Source: Glaciihabitans arcticus
Lineage (GTDB): Bacteria > Actinomycetota > Actinomycetes > Actinomycetales > Microbacteriaceae
DNA: 64,000 nt
Assembly: GCF_004310685.1 (NCBI RefSeq)
Contig: NZ_SISG01000001.1
Span: 434,001 to 498,000 of the forward strand
Direction of reading: 5' to 3'
Of the stretch, positions 8,909 to 18,000 are shown in pieces (the stretch's first letter is position 1; each line of letters begins with the position of its first letter). Made by a program: the position numbers and the translations under genes. Below the pieces are notes generated by a model that was not told the origin of the DNA, ran no database searches, and worked only from the letters and a program-made list of their open reading frames with translations.

Positions 8909-9487
8909 ATGCTTGAGGAGGAGTACCAGCCGCGGCGCAAACCGCCCGTCATCGTCAAGCCGGTGATCGAGCAGGCGCTGCCCTTTGAGTACGAGATCCG
9001 TCAGGCGGTCGAGGCCGACCTGCCGATGGTGCGCGAGATCTACAACCACTACGTGCTCAACTCGACGGTCACCTTCGACGAGGTGCCGATGACCCTCGCG
9101 CAGTTGCGCAGGAAGTTTCGCGCGGTCGAGGCGAACAAGCACCCGTTCATCGTCGCTGCCAGCCCGCGCGGGCAGATCCTCGGGTACGCCTACGTGTATC
9201 CGTGGAAAGAGAAGGCCGCCTACCGCTTCACGGTCGAGAACTCGATCTACCTGGGGCCCGCCGCGACCGGCAAGGGGCTCGGCAAGGCCTTGCTCGGCGA
9301 ACTCATTGATCGTTCAAAAGCCGCCGGCATCAAGGAGATCATCGCCGTGATCGCCGACAAAGGCGCGGATGCCTCGATTCAGATGCACCGCAATTTCGGC
9401 TTCAAGGATGGCGGCCACATGGGCAAGGTCGGCTTCAAGTTCGGGCGCTGGCTCGGCACCGTGCTCATGCAGAAGAGCCTCAAGTAA
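8909..9487 (+). CDS. GNAT-family N-acetyltransferase, phosphinothricin-acetyltransferase-like
   Basis: A 192-residue GNAT protein. The core from about residue 28 (YEIRQAVEADLPMVREIYNHYV) matches the PAT/MddA type that acetylates free amino groups of small molecules such as methionine sulfone or phosphinothricin. The acetyl-CoA loop is present as LGPAATGKGLGKAL. A non-conserved, Pro-rich N-terminal stretch of about 25 residues precedes the domain. Substrate not determined. It lies 12 nt after ung and ends overlapping the convergent tetR-like gene by 8 bp. Confidence 0.85.
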   Translation: MLEEEYQPRRKPPVIVKPVIEQALPFEYEIRQAVEADLPMVREIYNHYVLNSTVTFDEVPMTLAQLRRKFRAVEANKHPFIVAASPRGQILGYAYVYPWKEKAAYRFTVENSIYLGPAATGKGLGKALLGELIDRSKAAGIKEIIAVIADKGADASIQMHRNFGFKDGGHMGKVGFKFGRWLGTVLMQKSLK

Positions 9488-10004
9488 GAATCTCGTTGAG
9501 GGCGGCTTCCGTCTCGTCGACGGTTCTCGGGGTGTGCTTCCACAGCATCTGAAGGCACAGGCCGTCGATTGCCAGGGCGGCGTTGCGCTTCTTCTGCGGT
9601 GTCAGGGCGGTGTTCCGCAGGGCGTTCTCGAGCGAGGCGTACCAGAGCTCGGCATCCTCGCGAAGGGCGGGGCGGCGCATGGCCAGGAACATCAGTTCGT
9701 ACTGCGCGAGTGCCGTTGAGCGGTGGTTGTGCGCCCAGTCGACCAACCCCTCGGCAAACTCGCGGATGCCGCCGCCCTCGAGCGGGCGGAACATGTCCAC
9801 CTGCTGCTCGGTAGCCGTGCGGAGGGCCGTCAGCAGCAGGTCGTCGATGTTCTTGAAGTAGTAGGTGGCAGCGGCGAGGGGGAGCCCTGCCTCGCGGGCG
9901 ACGGCGCGGTGGGTGACGGCGGCAGCGCCATCCTGCTCAAAAAGTCTCAGGACCGCGGCGATCAGGGCCTCTTTGCGGGCTTCGCCCTTGGGGGTGAGGG
10001 ACAT
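9480..10004 (-). CDS. TetR-family transcriptional regulator of the adjacent SMR pump
   Basis: A 174-residue TetR-type repressor. N-terminal HTH: ALIAAVLRLFEQDGAAAVTHRAVAREAGLP followed by LAAATYYFKN, the usual recognition helix end. The ATG at 10004 overlaps the SMR stop (TGATG), so it is translationally coupled to the pump gene. The likely operator is the perfect palindrome at 10361-10382 upstream of the SMR gene, implying autoregulation and ligand-induced pump expression. An in-frame upstream extension runs through the SMR gene and is not real. Confidence 0.87.
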   Translation of the reverse strand: MSLTPKGEARKEALIAAVLRLFEQDGAAAVTHRAVAREAGLPLAAATYYFKNIDDLLLTALRTATEQQVDMFRPLEGGGIREFAEGLVDWAHNHRSTALAQYELMFLAMRRPALREDAELWYASLENALRNTALTPQKKRNAALAIDGLCLQMLWKHTPRTVDETEAALNEILT

Positions 10005-10330
10005 CAGTGCTTGCCGCCGAGTTCGAGCATCGTCACGCCGGCCACAACGAGCACGATGCCGCCGACCTGGATGAGGCTGAGCGGTTCGTGAAACACGATC
10101 CACGAGATGAGTGCCACGAGCACAACGCCGATGCCGGCCCAGATCGCGTAGGCGATGCCGAGCGGGATGCCCTTGCCGAGCGCGAGGGATAGCGCGGCGA
10201 AGGCGATCACGTAGCCGACGATGACCACGGGGTACGCCCACCAGACGGCCTTGTCGCCGCTCGTCAGCTTGAGGAAGCTCGTCGCGATCACCTCGCCGAC
10301 GATCGCGATGCTGAGGTAGATGTAGCCCAT
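10004..10330 (-). CDS. Small multidrug resistance (SMR) efflux protein
   Basis: A 108-residue, four-helix SMR protein starting MGYIYLSIAIVGEVIATSFLK, containing the essential membrane Glu14, and GIAYAIWAGIGVVLVALISW in helix 3. It exports cationic or guanidinium-type compounds by proton exchange, normally as a dimer. WAGIG resembles the EmrE/QacC (Qac) branch more than SugE/Gdx. First gene of a two-gene operon with its TetR regulator; a palindromic operator lies 31 bp upstream. Confidence 0.93.
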   Translation of the reverse strand: MGYIYLSIAIVGEVIATSFLKLTSGDKAVWWAYPVVIVGYVIAFAALSLALGKGIPLGIAYAIWAGIGVVLVALISWIVFHEPLSLIQVGGIVLVVAGVTMLELGGKH

Positions 10331-10360
10331 GGTGTTCCCGTTTCTGGTTTCTCGTTGTTG

Positions 10361-10382
10361 AAGTGGTACAAATGTACCACTT
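10361..10382. promoter_or_regulatory. Perfect palindromic TetR-type operator
   Basis: Arms AAGTGGTACA (10361-10370) and TGTACCACTT (10373-10382) are exact complements around a 2-nt AA centre. It lies 30 nt upstream of the SMR start and would overlap that promoter. Size and symmetry fit a TetR dimer (or dimer pair), so the adjacent regulator is the probable ligand. Confidence 0.8.
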
Positions 10383-10562
10383 TTTAGATGGGTTCGGGAT
10401 GGTGCGGCACTTCGGCCCCGCCGGCGACTGCTCGCGGAGAGGCTCTTGGCGTCGGCTGTATTCGCCTTGGTCCCGCTCCGTCGCGCGGGCCTCCGTCAGC
10501 ACCGGCCACTCCTCCCGGACCTTCGCATCAGGGAAGTTCTCCACAAATCTCGTTCTCGACAT

Positions 10563-10578
10563 TCGAACCTATGTTCGA
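10563..10578. promoter_or_regulatory. LexA (SOS) box upstream of DUF222/HNH gene
   Basis: TCGAACCTATGTTCGA is a perfect match to the actinobacterial/Gram-positive LexA half-sites TCGAAC-N4-GTTCGA. It ends 17 nt before the ATG at 10596, and a GAGAAT hexamer lies 6 nt from that ATG, so the box covers the promoter core. This predicts DNA-damage induction. Confidence 0.85.
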
Positions 10579-10595
10579 TTTGAGAGAATTGGTGC

Positions 10596-12446
10596 ATGAC
10601 ATCGACACGCTTTCTGGACTCCCTCGTGGAGGCCATCGGTGTGCTCGAGAGTGCTCCCGCTGAGCTGCGCGGCATGTCCGACGGCGAGTTCGCTGAGGTG
10701 ACCCGGCTGTCATCGCATTTGCTGCGGATCGCACAGGCCCGATCAGCTGCGGTCGCAGGGGAGGTTGCGTTCCGCTCTCGACCGGAGCTGGGTTCGTCCG
10801 GGCTTGCGCAACGCCTGGGGCATCGAACGCCCGAGGCGATGGTGCGCGCGGTCACCGGGTCGACCGCGCGCGAAGCCTTCACTTCCGTGCGTGTGGGGCG
10901 ATTGGTGGCGACTGACCCGCAGCGGCCCTGGCTGGATCCGGTCGGCGCCGCAGTCGCCGACGGCACACTCACTGTCTCGGGCGCGGAGGCGATCTCTGCC
11001 GGACTGGGAGTGCCGGCGCCGGGAGTTCCCGAAGACGTGCTCGCGGCGGTGGCCGCGACGCTCGCTACCGACGCGGGCGACCTCGACGCCGATCGCCTGC
11101 ATCGCCTCGCCCGAGAGGCGCGCGACGACATCGATGAGGCAGGTATCGCCGACCGTGAGGCCCGTCGGTTCGCACAGCGGTCGCTCACTGTCCACCGGCA
11201 GTCCGACGGCATGGTGAAGCTGGTCTGGCTGCTGGATCCGGAGTCTGCCGCGACAGTGCTGGAGATCTTCGACCGTGCGACGTCGCCGCGGCGGGGAGGT
11301 CCGAGATTCGTGTCCGGCGCGAACAAGGACTACGCCGACCGAATCGCCACTGATGACCGCACTACGGCACAACTGGCCTCCGATACCTTCCTGCACCTCG
11401 TCGAGGCCGCGGCGACCGTCGACGACAGCGAACTGCTGGGGTCCGGCGGTCCGGTGATCCGGGTGTTGGCCACAGTGGACGCCCTCACTCGTGCCGGCGG
11501 TCACGGTTTCATTGAGGGACAGCCCGACCCGATCGGCTCGGACACTCTGGAACGCCTGGCCTGCACTGGCGCCACCACACGAGTCACCATCACAGACACC
11601 GGGCCGCTGGATGTTGGACGAGAGCAGCGCCGCTTCACCCGCAAACAACGCGTCGCCCTCGCCGCCCGCGACGGCGGCTGCATGTGGCCCGGCTGCGACA
11701 GACCCGCATCCTGGACCGAAGCCCACCACATCGACCACTGGAAAGACGACCACGGCGCCACCGACATCAACGACGGCATCCTGCTCTGCACGTTCGACCA
11801 CCTCACCCTGCACAACAACACATGGAAAATCGTCCGCCACGGAACCACCTACTGGCTCACCCCACCACCCGACATCGACCCCACCAAACTGCCATCCAAC
11901 TCCACAGCAAAAGCCGCGCCTGGACCGAAGCCCAACGGACGCTCGCGTGAGAAACCGAGGGAGAACTCTGCCTGGGTTCCGGAAAGCCGCAGCGCGTGCC
12001 TGTCGAGCGGCTCACGCCGGGGTCACGCGGGTGAGGTGGAACAGGTTGGTCGCGCGTGGGTGCAACCTCGTCGAATCGGCGTCAGGCCTCGGGCGCCAGA
12101 CCTCGAACGTCAGGCCTCGAGCCCGCACGCGCCGAGCGTTACGGGGTCGTGTAGACCGTCTCGCCGACTTCGCTCGCAAGGAGGACCGCCTCGGCGTAGA
12201 ACTCTTCTCCGCCCACGGTCTCGATCACGGAGATCCAGGAGTCGAAGCGGAGCACGTTCACCACGGCCGGCTGGCTATCCGCGTCGCCCTGCACGGCGAA
12301 TGTGGTGGCTTCACCTTCGGACTCCTCGTTCAGACCCTGATCCGTCAGGCTCGAAACGATGCCACTGCGGTCGGCCGCAGTCACGGGAGCAACCGAAATG
12401 GTCACGCTCGCGAAATCGCTGTCCGCGAAGCCCCAGATGCAGGTGA
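10596..12446 (+). CDS. DUF222/13E12-type HNH endonuclease with aberrant C-terminal read-through
   Basis: DUF222 region (about residues 1-330) followed by a C-terminal HNH domain: GGCMWPGCDRPASWTEAHHI then H-W-x-x-D and ILLCTFDHLTLH (about 357-410). These are multicopy actinobacterial nuclease-like proteins related to the M. tuberculosis 13E12 repeat family. Members usually end 40-90 residues after the HNH motif; this frame continues to residue 616 with about 180 Arg/Ser/Pro-rich residues, the last 100 antisense to a credible lipoprotein gene. A nearby frameshift that removed the native stop is likely; another frame closes at 11950. An SOS box lies upstream. Confidence 0.75.
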   Translation: MTSTRFLDSLVEAIGVLESAPAELRGMSDGEFAEVTRLSSHLLRIAQARSAAVAGEVAFRSRPELGSSGLAQRLGHRTPEAMVRAVTGSTAREAFTSVRVGRLVATDPQRPWLDPVGAAVADGTLTVSGAEAISAGLGVPAPGVPEDVLAAVAATLATDAGDLDADRLHRLAREARDDIDEAGIADREARRFAQRSLTVHRQSDGMVKLVWLLDPESAATVLEIFDRATSPRRGGPRFVSGANKDYADRIATDDRTTAQLASDTFLHLVEAAATVDDSELLGSGGPVIRVLATVDALTRAGGHGFIEGQPDPIGSDTLERLACTGATTRVTITDTGPLDVGREQRRFTRKQRVALAARDGGCMWPGCDRPASWTEAHHIDHWKDDHGATDINDGILLCTFDHLTLHNNTWKIVRHGTTYWLTPPPDIDPTKLPSNSTAKAAPGPKPNGRSREKPRENSAWVPESRSACLSSGSRRGHAGEVEQVGRAWVQPRRIGVRPRAPDLERQASSPHAPSVTGSCRPSRRLRSQGGPPRRRTLLRPRSRSRRSRSRSGARSPRPAGYPRRPARRMWWLHLRTPRSDPDPSGSKRCHCGRPQSREQPKWSRSRNRCPRSPRCR

Positions 12447-12756
12447 TACCGCCCAGGTTCTCCTCGGGAGTCGGGTCGGCGAGGTACTCGGTGCCGTACT
12501 TGCCTCCGGGGCCGCCCAGCAATGCGAGGCCCTGTGCGTCGAAGTCGGCGAGGCGCTCCGGGGGGAGAATGGCGTCGCACTCGGTCGGCTTGGTGAAGAC
12601 CGCGGGATCCTCCGTGGGCTCCGGCGTCGCGGACGCAGCAGGCGACTCCTCGGTGACGGGCGGACCCGCCTGCGGCTCCGAGCCAGCGCAACCGGTCAGC
12701 AACAACAGTGCGGTCAGTGCGAGCGCCGGGACGGCGAGGTGTCGAGGCGTAGCCAT
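12139..12756 (-). CDS. Putative lipoprotein
   Basis: A 205-residue protein with a signal peptide and lipobox LLTGC (Cys24), then a Pro/Thr/Ala/Glu-rich linker and a folded region starting CDAILPPERLADF. GGAAGGAACTCC precedes the ATG. The CDxI-L-F layout recalls the lipoprotein at 21435-22004, suggesting a common family of secreted actinobacterial proteins of unknown role, though overall identity is low. It overlaps the read-through tail of the HNH gene on the other strand; coding character favours this gene as the real one. Confidence 0.78.
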   Translation of the reverse strand: MATPRHLAVPALALTALLLLTGCAGSEPQAGPPVTEESPAASATPEPTEDPAVFTKPTECDAILPPERLADFDAQGLALLGGPGGKYGTEYLADPTPEENLGGITCIWGFADSDFASVTISVAPVTAADRSGIVSSLTDQGLNEESEGEATTFAVQGDADSQPAVVNVLRFDSWISVIETVGGEEFYAEAVLLASEVGETVYTTP

Positions 12757-12942
12757 GGAGTTCCTTCCCTCATCGAGAATCTAACAGTTGCGCAAGGAGC
12801 CCGACCGCGAATGGGGTCGCGGCCGGGCATCCGTTGCAGTTCCGTTAGCTCGCGATCCGCACAGGGGGCCAGCGCTGGGCGGATCGGGGGATCCGGGTCG
12901 GTGGGATCCGGGCCGATCGTCGGCAGTGGCAGCCTGCGAGTG

Positions 12943-13704
12943 TCAGTTCTTCGGTGTCGCGCGCCGCAGCACGAAGTATCCGACCACCGCCGCGAGGGCG
13001 ACGAGGATGAGCAGCCAGGCGAAGATCCCGACCGTGCCCTGCGCGACAAGCCACGAGCCCACCGGAACCCAGCTCTCAGTGAGTGTGATCGCGGCGATCG
13101 TGCCGATAAGAATCAGCGCGAATCCGAACCAGAACACGAGCATCCCCATCACGCGCCAGCGCATGTAGACGGTGGCGATGCACGCCCCGATGAAGAAGAT
13201 GCCCAGCTGCACCACCGAGTAGATGAAGAAGTTGGCGATCCAGGTGCCGTCGAAGAACAGGGAGGTGAACATCTTCGCCCCAATGCCCCAGCCGTCGGTG
13301 AATCCTTCGATCCACGCGAGGGTAGCCAGGGCCAAAGCGTTGACGACCGAACTCGACACGAACAGGAGGGAGGTGCCCAGGTAGAAGTCCCGCCGGGTCA
13401 CGCCGAAACCCAGCGCGAACGGGAAGCTCTGCGAGATCGCGAGGATGGCAACCGCCGCGAGGTACCAGAGCGGGGAGATGACAGCCCACGAGTACTGCAT
13501 TCCGAGCTTGCTGCCGCTCGAATCGCCCGTCGCGAAGTTGATCAACAGCGCGATGATGATCGACAGCACAAACGCGCCGCCGAGAATCAACCACGGGATG
13601 CCGATGTAGACCTGCCGATTGACGAGGTGCAACCGCATGACATTGACGATGCGGGAGAACTCGCTCGGTGGGGTGAGGGTGGGAGTTGCCGAGGTGGTGG
13701 TCAT
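12943..13704 (-). CDS. ABC-2-type transporter permease
   Basis: A 253-residue membrane protein with about six hydrophobic segments, starting with a short hydrophilic Thr/Pro-rich tail. The layout is that of ABC-2 permeases of the YtrC/D or bacitracin-exporter type. Its ATG overlaps the 3' end of the ATPase gene by 4 bp, so it is the third gene of a GntR-ATPase-permease operon. Likely a two-component exporter for a cell-envelope-active compound; the substrate is unknown. About 185 bp between it and the downstream lipoprotein start hold nothing recognisable. Confidence 0.85.
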   Translation of the reverse strand: MTTTSATPTLTPPSEFSRIVNVMRLHLVNRQVYIGIPWLILGGAFVLSIIIALLINFATGDSSGSKLGMQYSWAVISPLWYLAAVAILAISQSFPFALGFGVTRRDFYLGTSLLFVSSSVVNALALATLAWIEGFTDGWGIGAKMFTSLFFDGTWIANFFIYSVVQLGIFFIGACIATVYMRWRVMGMLVFWFGFALILIGTIAAITLTESWVPVGSWLVAQGTVGIFAWLLILVALAAVVGYFVLRRATPKN

Positions 13705-14591
13705 TTCGCTGTTCCTTCCGAAGTCTCGAGCGAGCTGAGGCGAACGATGAGCTGCTGCAGGGACACCGGCACGAGTTCAAGGCCGGCCTCGACGGCGGCT
13801 ACCCGCTCCGCCTGTGTCAGTTGGCCGTTGATGGTGACCGACGAGAGTCCGCCGATGCCATCGCGGTGGATCACGTCGCGGCCGTCGACGAAGGCCGCGA
13901 CATCCACCGACCTGCCGACGACGGTGGAGGCGCTGCCCCGCAGGTCCTCTGCGTTGCTGTCGAGGAGGATGCGCCCCTCGTCGATCAGGATCACGTGCTC
14001 GAGCAGGTCGCTCACCTCGTCGATGAGGTGGGTCGACAGGATGACCGTTCGCGGGTGTTCGGCAAAGTCCTCGAGCAGACGGTCGTAGAAGAGCTGACGG
14101 GAGACCGCGTCGAGCCCCAGGTAGGGCTCATCGAAGAACGTGATCGGCGCTCGCGAGGCGAGGCCCAGGATCACACCGACAGCGGAGACCTGTCCGCGCG
14201 ACATTTTCTTGATATCGCGCCCCATGGGCACCCGGAACTCGACGATGAGCTGGTCGGCGAGCTCTTGGCTCCAGTTGGCGAAGAACGAGGGAGCCGCCGC
14301 GAAGACGTGTTTGGCCTTGAAGTTGTCGGGATACTTCTGGCTCTCCTTGATGAAGCTGACGTTGCTGAGCACTGTCGGATTCTCGACGGGGGACTGGCCG
14401 TACACGGCGATGTCGCCTCCCGAGGCGAAATCCTGGCCGGTGAGGAGCTGCATGATCGTTGTCTTGCCGGCGCCGTTGCGTCCGAGCAGGCCGTAGATGC
14501 GGTTCTCCTCGATGGTGAAGCTCACATTGTCGACGGCCGTGAAGCTGCCGAAGTTCTTGCTGAGGCCGCGGGCCTCGATGACTGTACTCAT
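13701..14591 (-). CDS. ABC transporter ATP-binding protein, YtrB-like
   Basis: A 296-residue ABC ATPase. Walker A GRNGAGKT (about 38-45); signature MSRGQ in place of the usual LSGGQ; Walker B ITFFDEPYLGLD; H-loop ILSTHLIDE. The KKMSRGQ signature and the short regulator encoded upstream match YtrB-type exporters. It couples ATP hydrolysis to transport by the permease encoded just downstream (4-bp overlap). The start overlaps the regulator's stop by 4 bp, so translation of all three genes is coupled. Confidence 0.92.
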   Translation of the reverse strand: MSTVIEARGLSKNFGSFTAVDNVSFTIEENRIYGLLGRNGAGKTTIMQLLTGQDFASGGDIAVYGQSPVENPTVLSNVSFIKESQKYPDNFKAKHVFAAAPSFFANWSQELADQLIVEFRVPMGRDIKKMSRGQVSAVGVILGLASRAPITFFDEPYLGLDAVSRQLFYDRLLEDFAEHPRTVILSTHLIDEVSDLLEHVILIDEGRILLDSNAEDLRGSASTVVGRSVDVAAFVDGRDVIHRDGIGGLSSVTINGQLTQAERVAAVEAGLELVPVSLQQLIVRLSSLETSEGTAK

Positions 14592-14944
14592 TCGGTGGGC
14601 TCTTTCGTGATCATGTCTGCGAGCTGCTGCGAGTCGATGCCGAGCTTGGCGGCCTCGGCGAGCAGGGGGCGCACGAACTCGGTCTGGAAACGGTCGGTGC
14701 GCTGGGCGACCAGCCGGGCGCGTGATCCGGTTGCTACGAACATTCCGATACCTCGTTTCTTGTAGAGGATTCCCTCGTCGACGAGCAGGTTCACGCCCTT
14801 GCCGGCGGTCGCCGGGTTGATGCGGTAGAACGCGGCGAACTCGTTGGTGGACGGAACCTGGCTCTCCTCGGGGGTGGTGCCGTCGATGATGTCGTTCTCG
14901 ATCTGCTCGGCGATCTGCACGAAGATCGGTCGCGACTCATCCAC
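14588..14944 (-). CDS. GntR-family regulator, YtrA subfamily
   Basis: A 118-residue regulator: winged HTH (IFVQIAEQIENDIIDG, then QVPSTNEFAAFYRINPATAGKGVNLL and a GMFVATG wing), with only a short C-terminal dimerisation helix, as in YtrA. These repress a linked ABC exporter and respond to cell-wall antibiotics in characterised cases. First gene of the operon. A 6-bp inverted repeat upstream (14958-14987) is a candidate operator. Confidence 0.9.
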   Translation of the reverse strand: MDESRPIFVQIAEQIENDIIDGTTPEESQVPSTNEFAAFYRINPATAGKGVNLLVDEGILYKKRGIGMFVATGSRARLVAQRTDRFQTEFVRPLLAEAAKLGIDSQQLADMITKEPTE

Positions 14945-14957
14945 GGTGGACCCGCGT

Positions 14958-14987
14958 GTTAGTCGGTTCGTTACTCATGCAACTAAC
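14958..14987. promoter_or_regulatory. Candidate YtrA operator
   Basis: Half-sites GTTAGT (14958-14963) and ACTAAC (14982-14987) form an exact inverted repeat with an 18-nt spacer, 14 nt upstream of the regulator's ATG. YtrA-type regulators commonly bind widely spaced inverted half-sites. The arms are short, so chance is possible. Confidence 0.45.
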
Positions 14988-15037
14988 CAATCAGGTGACG
15001 AGACACGTGTCAAGAGCTGGCCGGATTAAATGCAGAA

Positions 15038-15067
15038 ATCGGGGCTCGCCAGGTGGCGAGCCCCGAT
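15038..15067 (-). terminator. Strong hairpin terminator of the surface-protein gene
   Basis: A perfect 13-bp GC-rich stem, ATCGGGGCTCGCC with its complement, around an AGGT loop. It starts 11 nt after the stop of the large surface-protein gene and is followed on the minus strand by TTTCTGCATTT. It would also insulate the divergent regulator operon. Confidence 0.8.
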
Positions 15068-15077
15068 GTCCCGGATG

Positions 15078-18000
15078 CTAGGAGATGCGGATTGTGACGG
15101 TCGATGTCGACTGGGTAGTGAAGCCCGGCGCGGAGGCGGTCACCGTCAGTCGGGTGTAACCGGGAACGGCAGGCGTGTAGGTCCGCCCGGTCGCGCCGAG
15201 GATCGGTTCGAAGTTCGTACCGTCGGGGCTGAGCTCCCACTGATAGGTCAGCGTGGCGTTTTTAGCCCAGCCACTGAGGGTGGCGCCGACCGGCTTGCCG
15301 ACCAGGTAACTCGGAGCGGGCTTGCCGATCGTGACCCCGCCGACCGTGGCAAATGTGCCGTAGCCGATGTGCAGCGAGGGGCTCGTGACCGGCACCGGAA
15401 AGTAATTGTTCGCCTTCCCGGCCGTAACGCGCACGGCGACATCCTGGCCGAGGTCAGCGGCACCGACCGTGTAGCTCGTCGTCGTTGCGCCGGCGATCGG
15501 TGATCCGTTGCGTACCCACTGGTAGGCGACTCCCACCCCGGGCACGCTCCACATGCCGGGTGTGGCAGTCAGTGCACCGCCCACAACAGCCGAACCGGTG
15601 ACCGCAGGACTGGTCGTAGCCTGGAGGACGACATCAGAGAGAGTGACGGATGACGCTGCCACAACCCGTGTCGCCGAACCGAAGTTAACCCGGCTGGCGG
15701 TCACAGCGAGGCTGATCGTCTTACCGATGTCCGCCGCGACGGGTGAGTAGGTCGCCGCCGTCTGGCCCACGATGGCCACGCCGTTGCGTCTCCAGACGTA
15801 GCTGAGCGTCGGGTTGGGCATTGACCACGTTCCGCCGGTGAAGGCGAGTGTCTGACCCACGTCCTTCCCGCCGTCGAGGTAGGGGTCGCTCGTCCACTCG
15901 ATCGCGGATGTGGCCGGCCGCGCGACCTTCGTGATGACGATGTTCGGATACCACTGGTTGTCGGAGTGCACGGTGATCGCGACGGTGACGAGCTTGCCGT
16001 CGTGGGCCGCGGGCGGCGTCCAGGTCGGGCCGCCGGCATACAGCGTGTTCTCGACACCGGTCGCCGACGTGACCGTCCAGTGGTAGATCGTCGGCGTCGA
16101 TGCGGGCGTGTAGCTGCCCGGGGTGACCGTGTACGCGCCGGCCGCGGACTTCGTGACGACAGGCAGCACAAGGGGACGGATGACCCCGGAGCCGACGACC
16201 ACGGGGCTGGTGTTGTAGTCGAGGCTCAGGTATCCGGGCCGGACTGCCGTGACACGGACCCTGACAGCAATCGGTGCCGTCGGCGTGTACGTGCCGCCGG
16301 TTGCTGTTTTCGCCCATCCGCTGCCGGTGAGTGTCCACCACTCGTAGCTCACCTTCCAGCCGGCGGCGAAGGCTGCCGGCTTGAAGGAGAGCGTGCTTCC
16401 GACGGTCGCGCTGCCCAGGATCGCGTCGCCGGTCGGCTGTGCGATGAAGGAGGGGTACACGATCTTCGGCGGCGAGTAGGCGATTGTGTCGGTGTACCCG
16501 GGGGCCCGTCCGACAACACGGACACGGATCTGCTTGTCCATCAGGGCCGCCGTCGCTGTGAAGCTCGCGGTGGTCCCCCCGGCGAGATTGGACCACGACG
16601 CTGCGGGAGGGACCGGGTCGGTGGATGAACTCAGCTGCCACTGATAGGACTTCGTGGTCGCGCCGAACGTCATCCAGTTGACCGGTGAGACCGAAACCTT
16701 CTCATTGACCTCGACCGCGTCGCCGCCGTCGGCGATGCCGACACCGTTTCCCTCCAGGACGCCCTTCCGGACGAAAATGGGGGCCGTCGACCCGAGGGAA
16801 GCGGCGGGTCCGTTCGCGCGCACGACCAGGTAGACCTTCTCGTTGGGCAACGTGGTGGCGTCGAACGGCTCCTGGTTCACGGCGGTGGTGATGACCATCG
16901 GTCCGGAGATTGCTCCAGTCTCGGGGATCGCGACGCGCCACTCGTACGAGTAGCTGAGCGCGGGATTGGACCAGGTTCCGTTGGAGGTGACCACATAATG
17001 ACCGGGGCTCGACTCGACGAACTTCGGCAGGGTCAGGTTCTTGATGGTTCCGGTCGAGACAGCACCGGCGACAACGGTCGTCGAGATGCTCGGGTATCCG
17101 GCACGATTCGCCGTGACAGTGACCGCGTAGGTCTTTCCCAGTGAGGCGCTCGGGATGAGGTAGCTCGCCTTGGTCGCGCCGGCGATCGGAACGGTTGGGG
17201 TCCCGTCGCTGCCGCTGACCTTCCACTGGTAGGAGTAGGAGGTCGGGGCGGGCGACCATGATCCCGTTGTGACAGAGATGGTCTGGTTGAATGCGGGAGC
17301 AGCGGAGACTACCGGTTGGGTGATGACGCCGAGTCCGCTGCCCGCCGCCACGACCGCCGTTGTGTTGCTGATCACGGTCCTGGTGAGGTAGCCGGTGCCT
17401 GCACCGGTGATCACGACGCGCAGGCGGAGGCCCTTGTAGGCCGCCGTGGGCGTGAATGTCGACTGGGTGGCACCGGCGATGTTCGTCCACTTCTTCTTCG
17501 ATGAGTAGTAGCTCCACTGGTAGAGGGGCGCCTTGTCCAAGGCCGGCGTGAAGACGACGGCGGGAGCGGTGAGCGGGCTGTCCACCATCGGGGTGCCGGT
17601 GATGGCGAGGGAGCCGGTCACGATGGGAGCGGGCGCATTCTGCACCACGAGCGTGACGACGCGAGGCGTGTACCCCGGTCGCTGGGTGCGCACGGTCACG
17701 GTGATCTTCTTGCCGGCCTTGCCGGCGCGTGCGAGGGTCGTTCCGCTCGTGGTGGTGGCGGGTGCGCCAGCGGCGTCGTAGACCACCCAGGTGACCTCCG
17801 TGGCCAAGGCGAGGGGTGCCACCACGGGTGCCTTGACGGTGAAGGTGCTCACCGTCGCCGTGACGGTTGCGGCCTTCGACTGGGTGAACGTGCCTTCGGC
17901 GAGAATGTCGCTGGCCACCGAGTAAGTTACCGGCTGGTAGCCCTGTCGCGTGACGGTGATGAGGGCGGAGACCCGCGAATCTCCGTTGGGGTCGAAGCCG

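Noticed and set aside
12757-12942. Repeated GGATC/GGATCCGGG-type segments as a possible regulatory array
   Set aside because: Short and irregular, in a GC-rich gap; no consistent spacing or symmetry.
11491-14088. An 865-codon plus-strand frame spanning the HNH gene end, lipoprotein and ABC genes
   Set aside because: Crosses four well-supported genes in other frames and has no recognisable domain.
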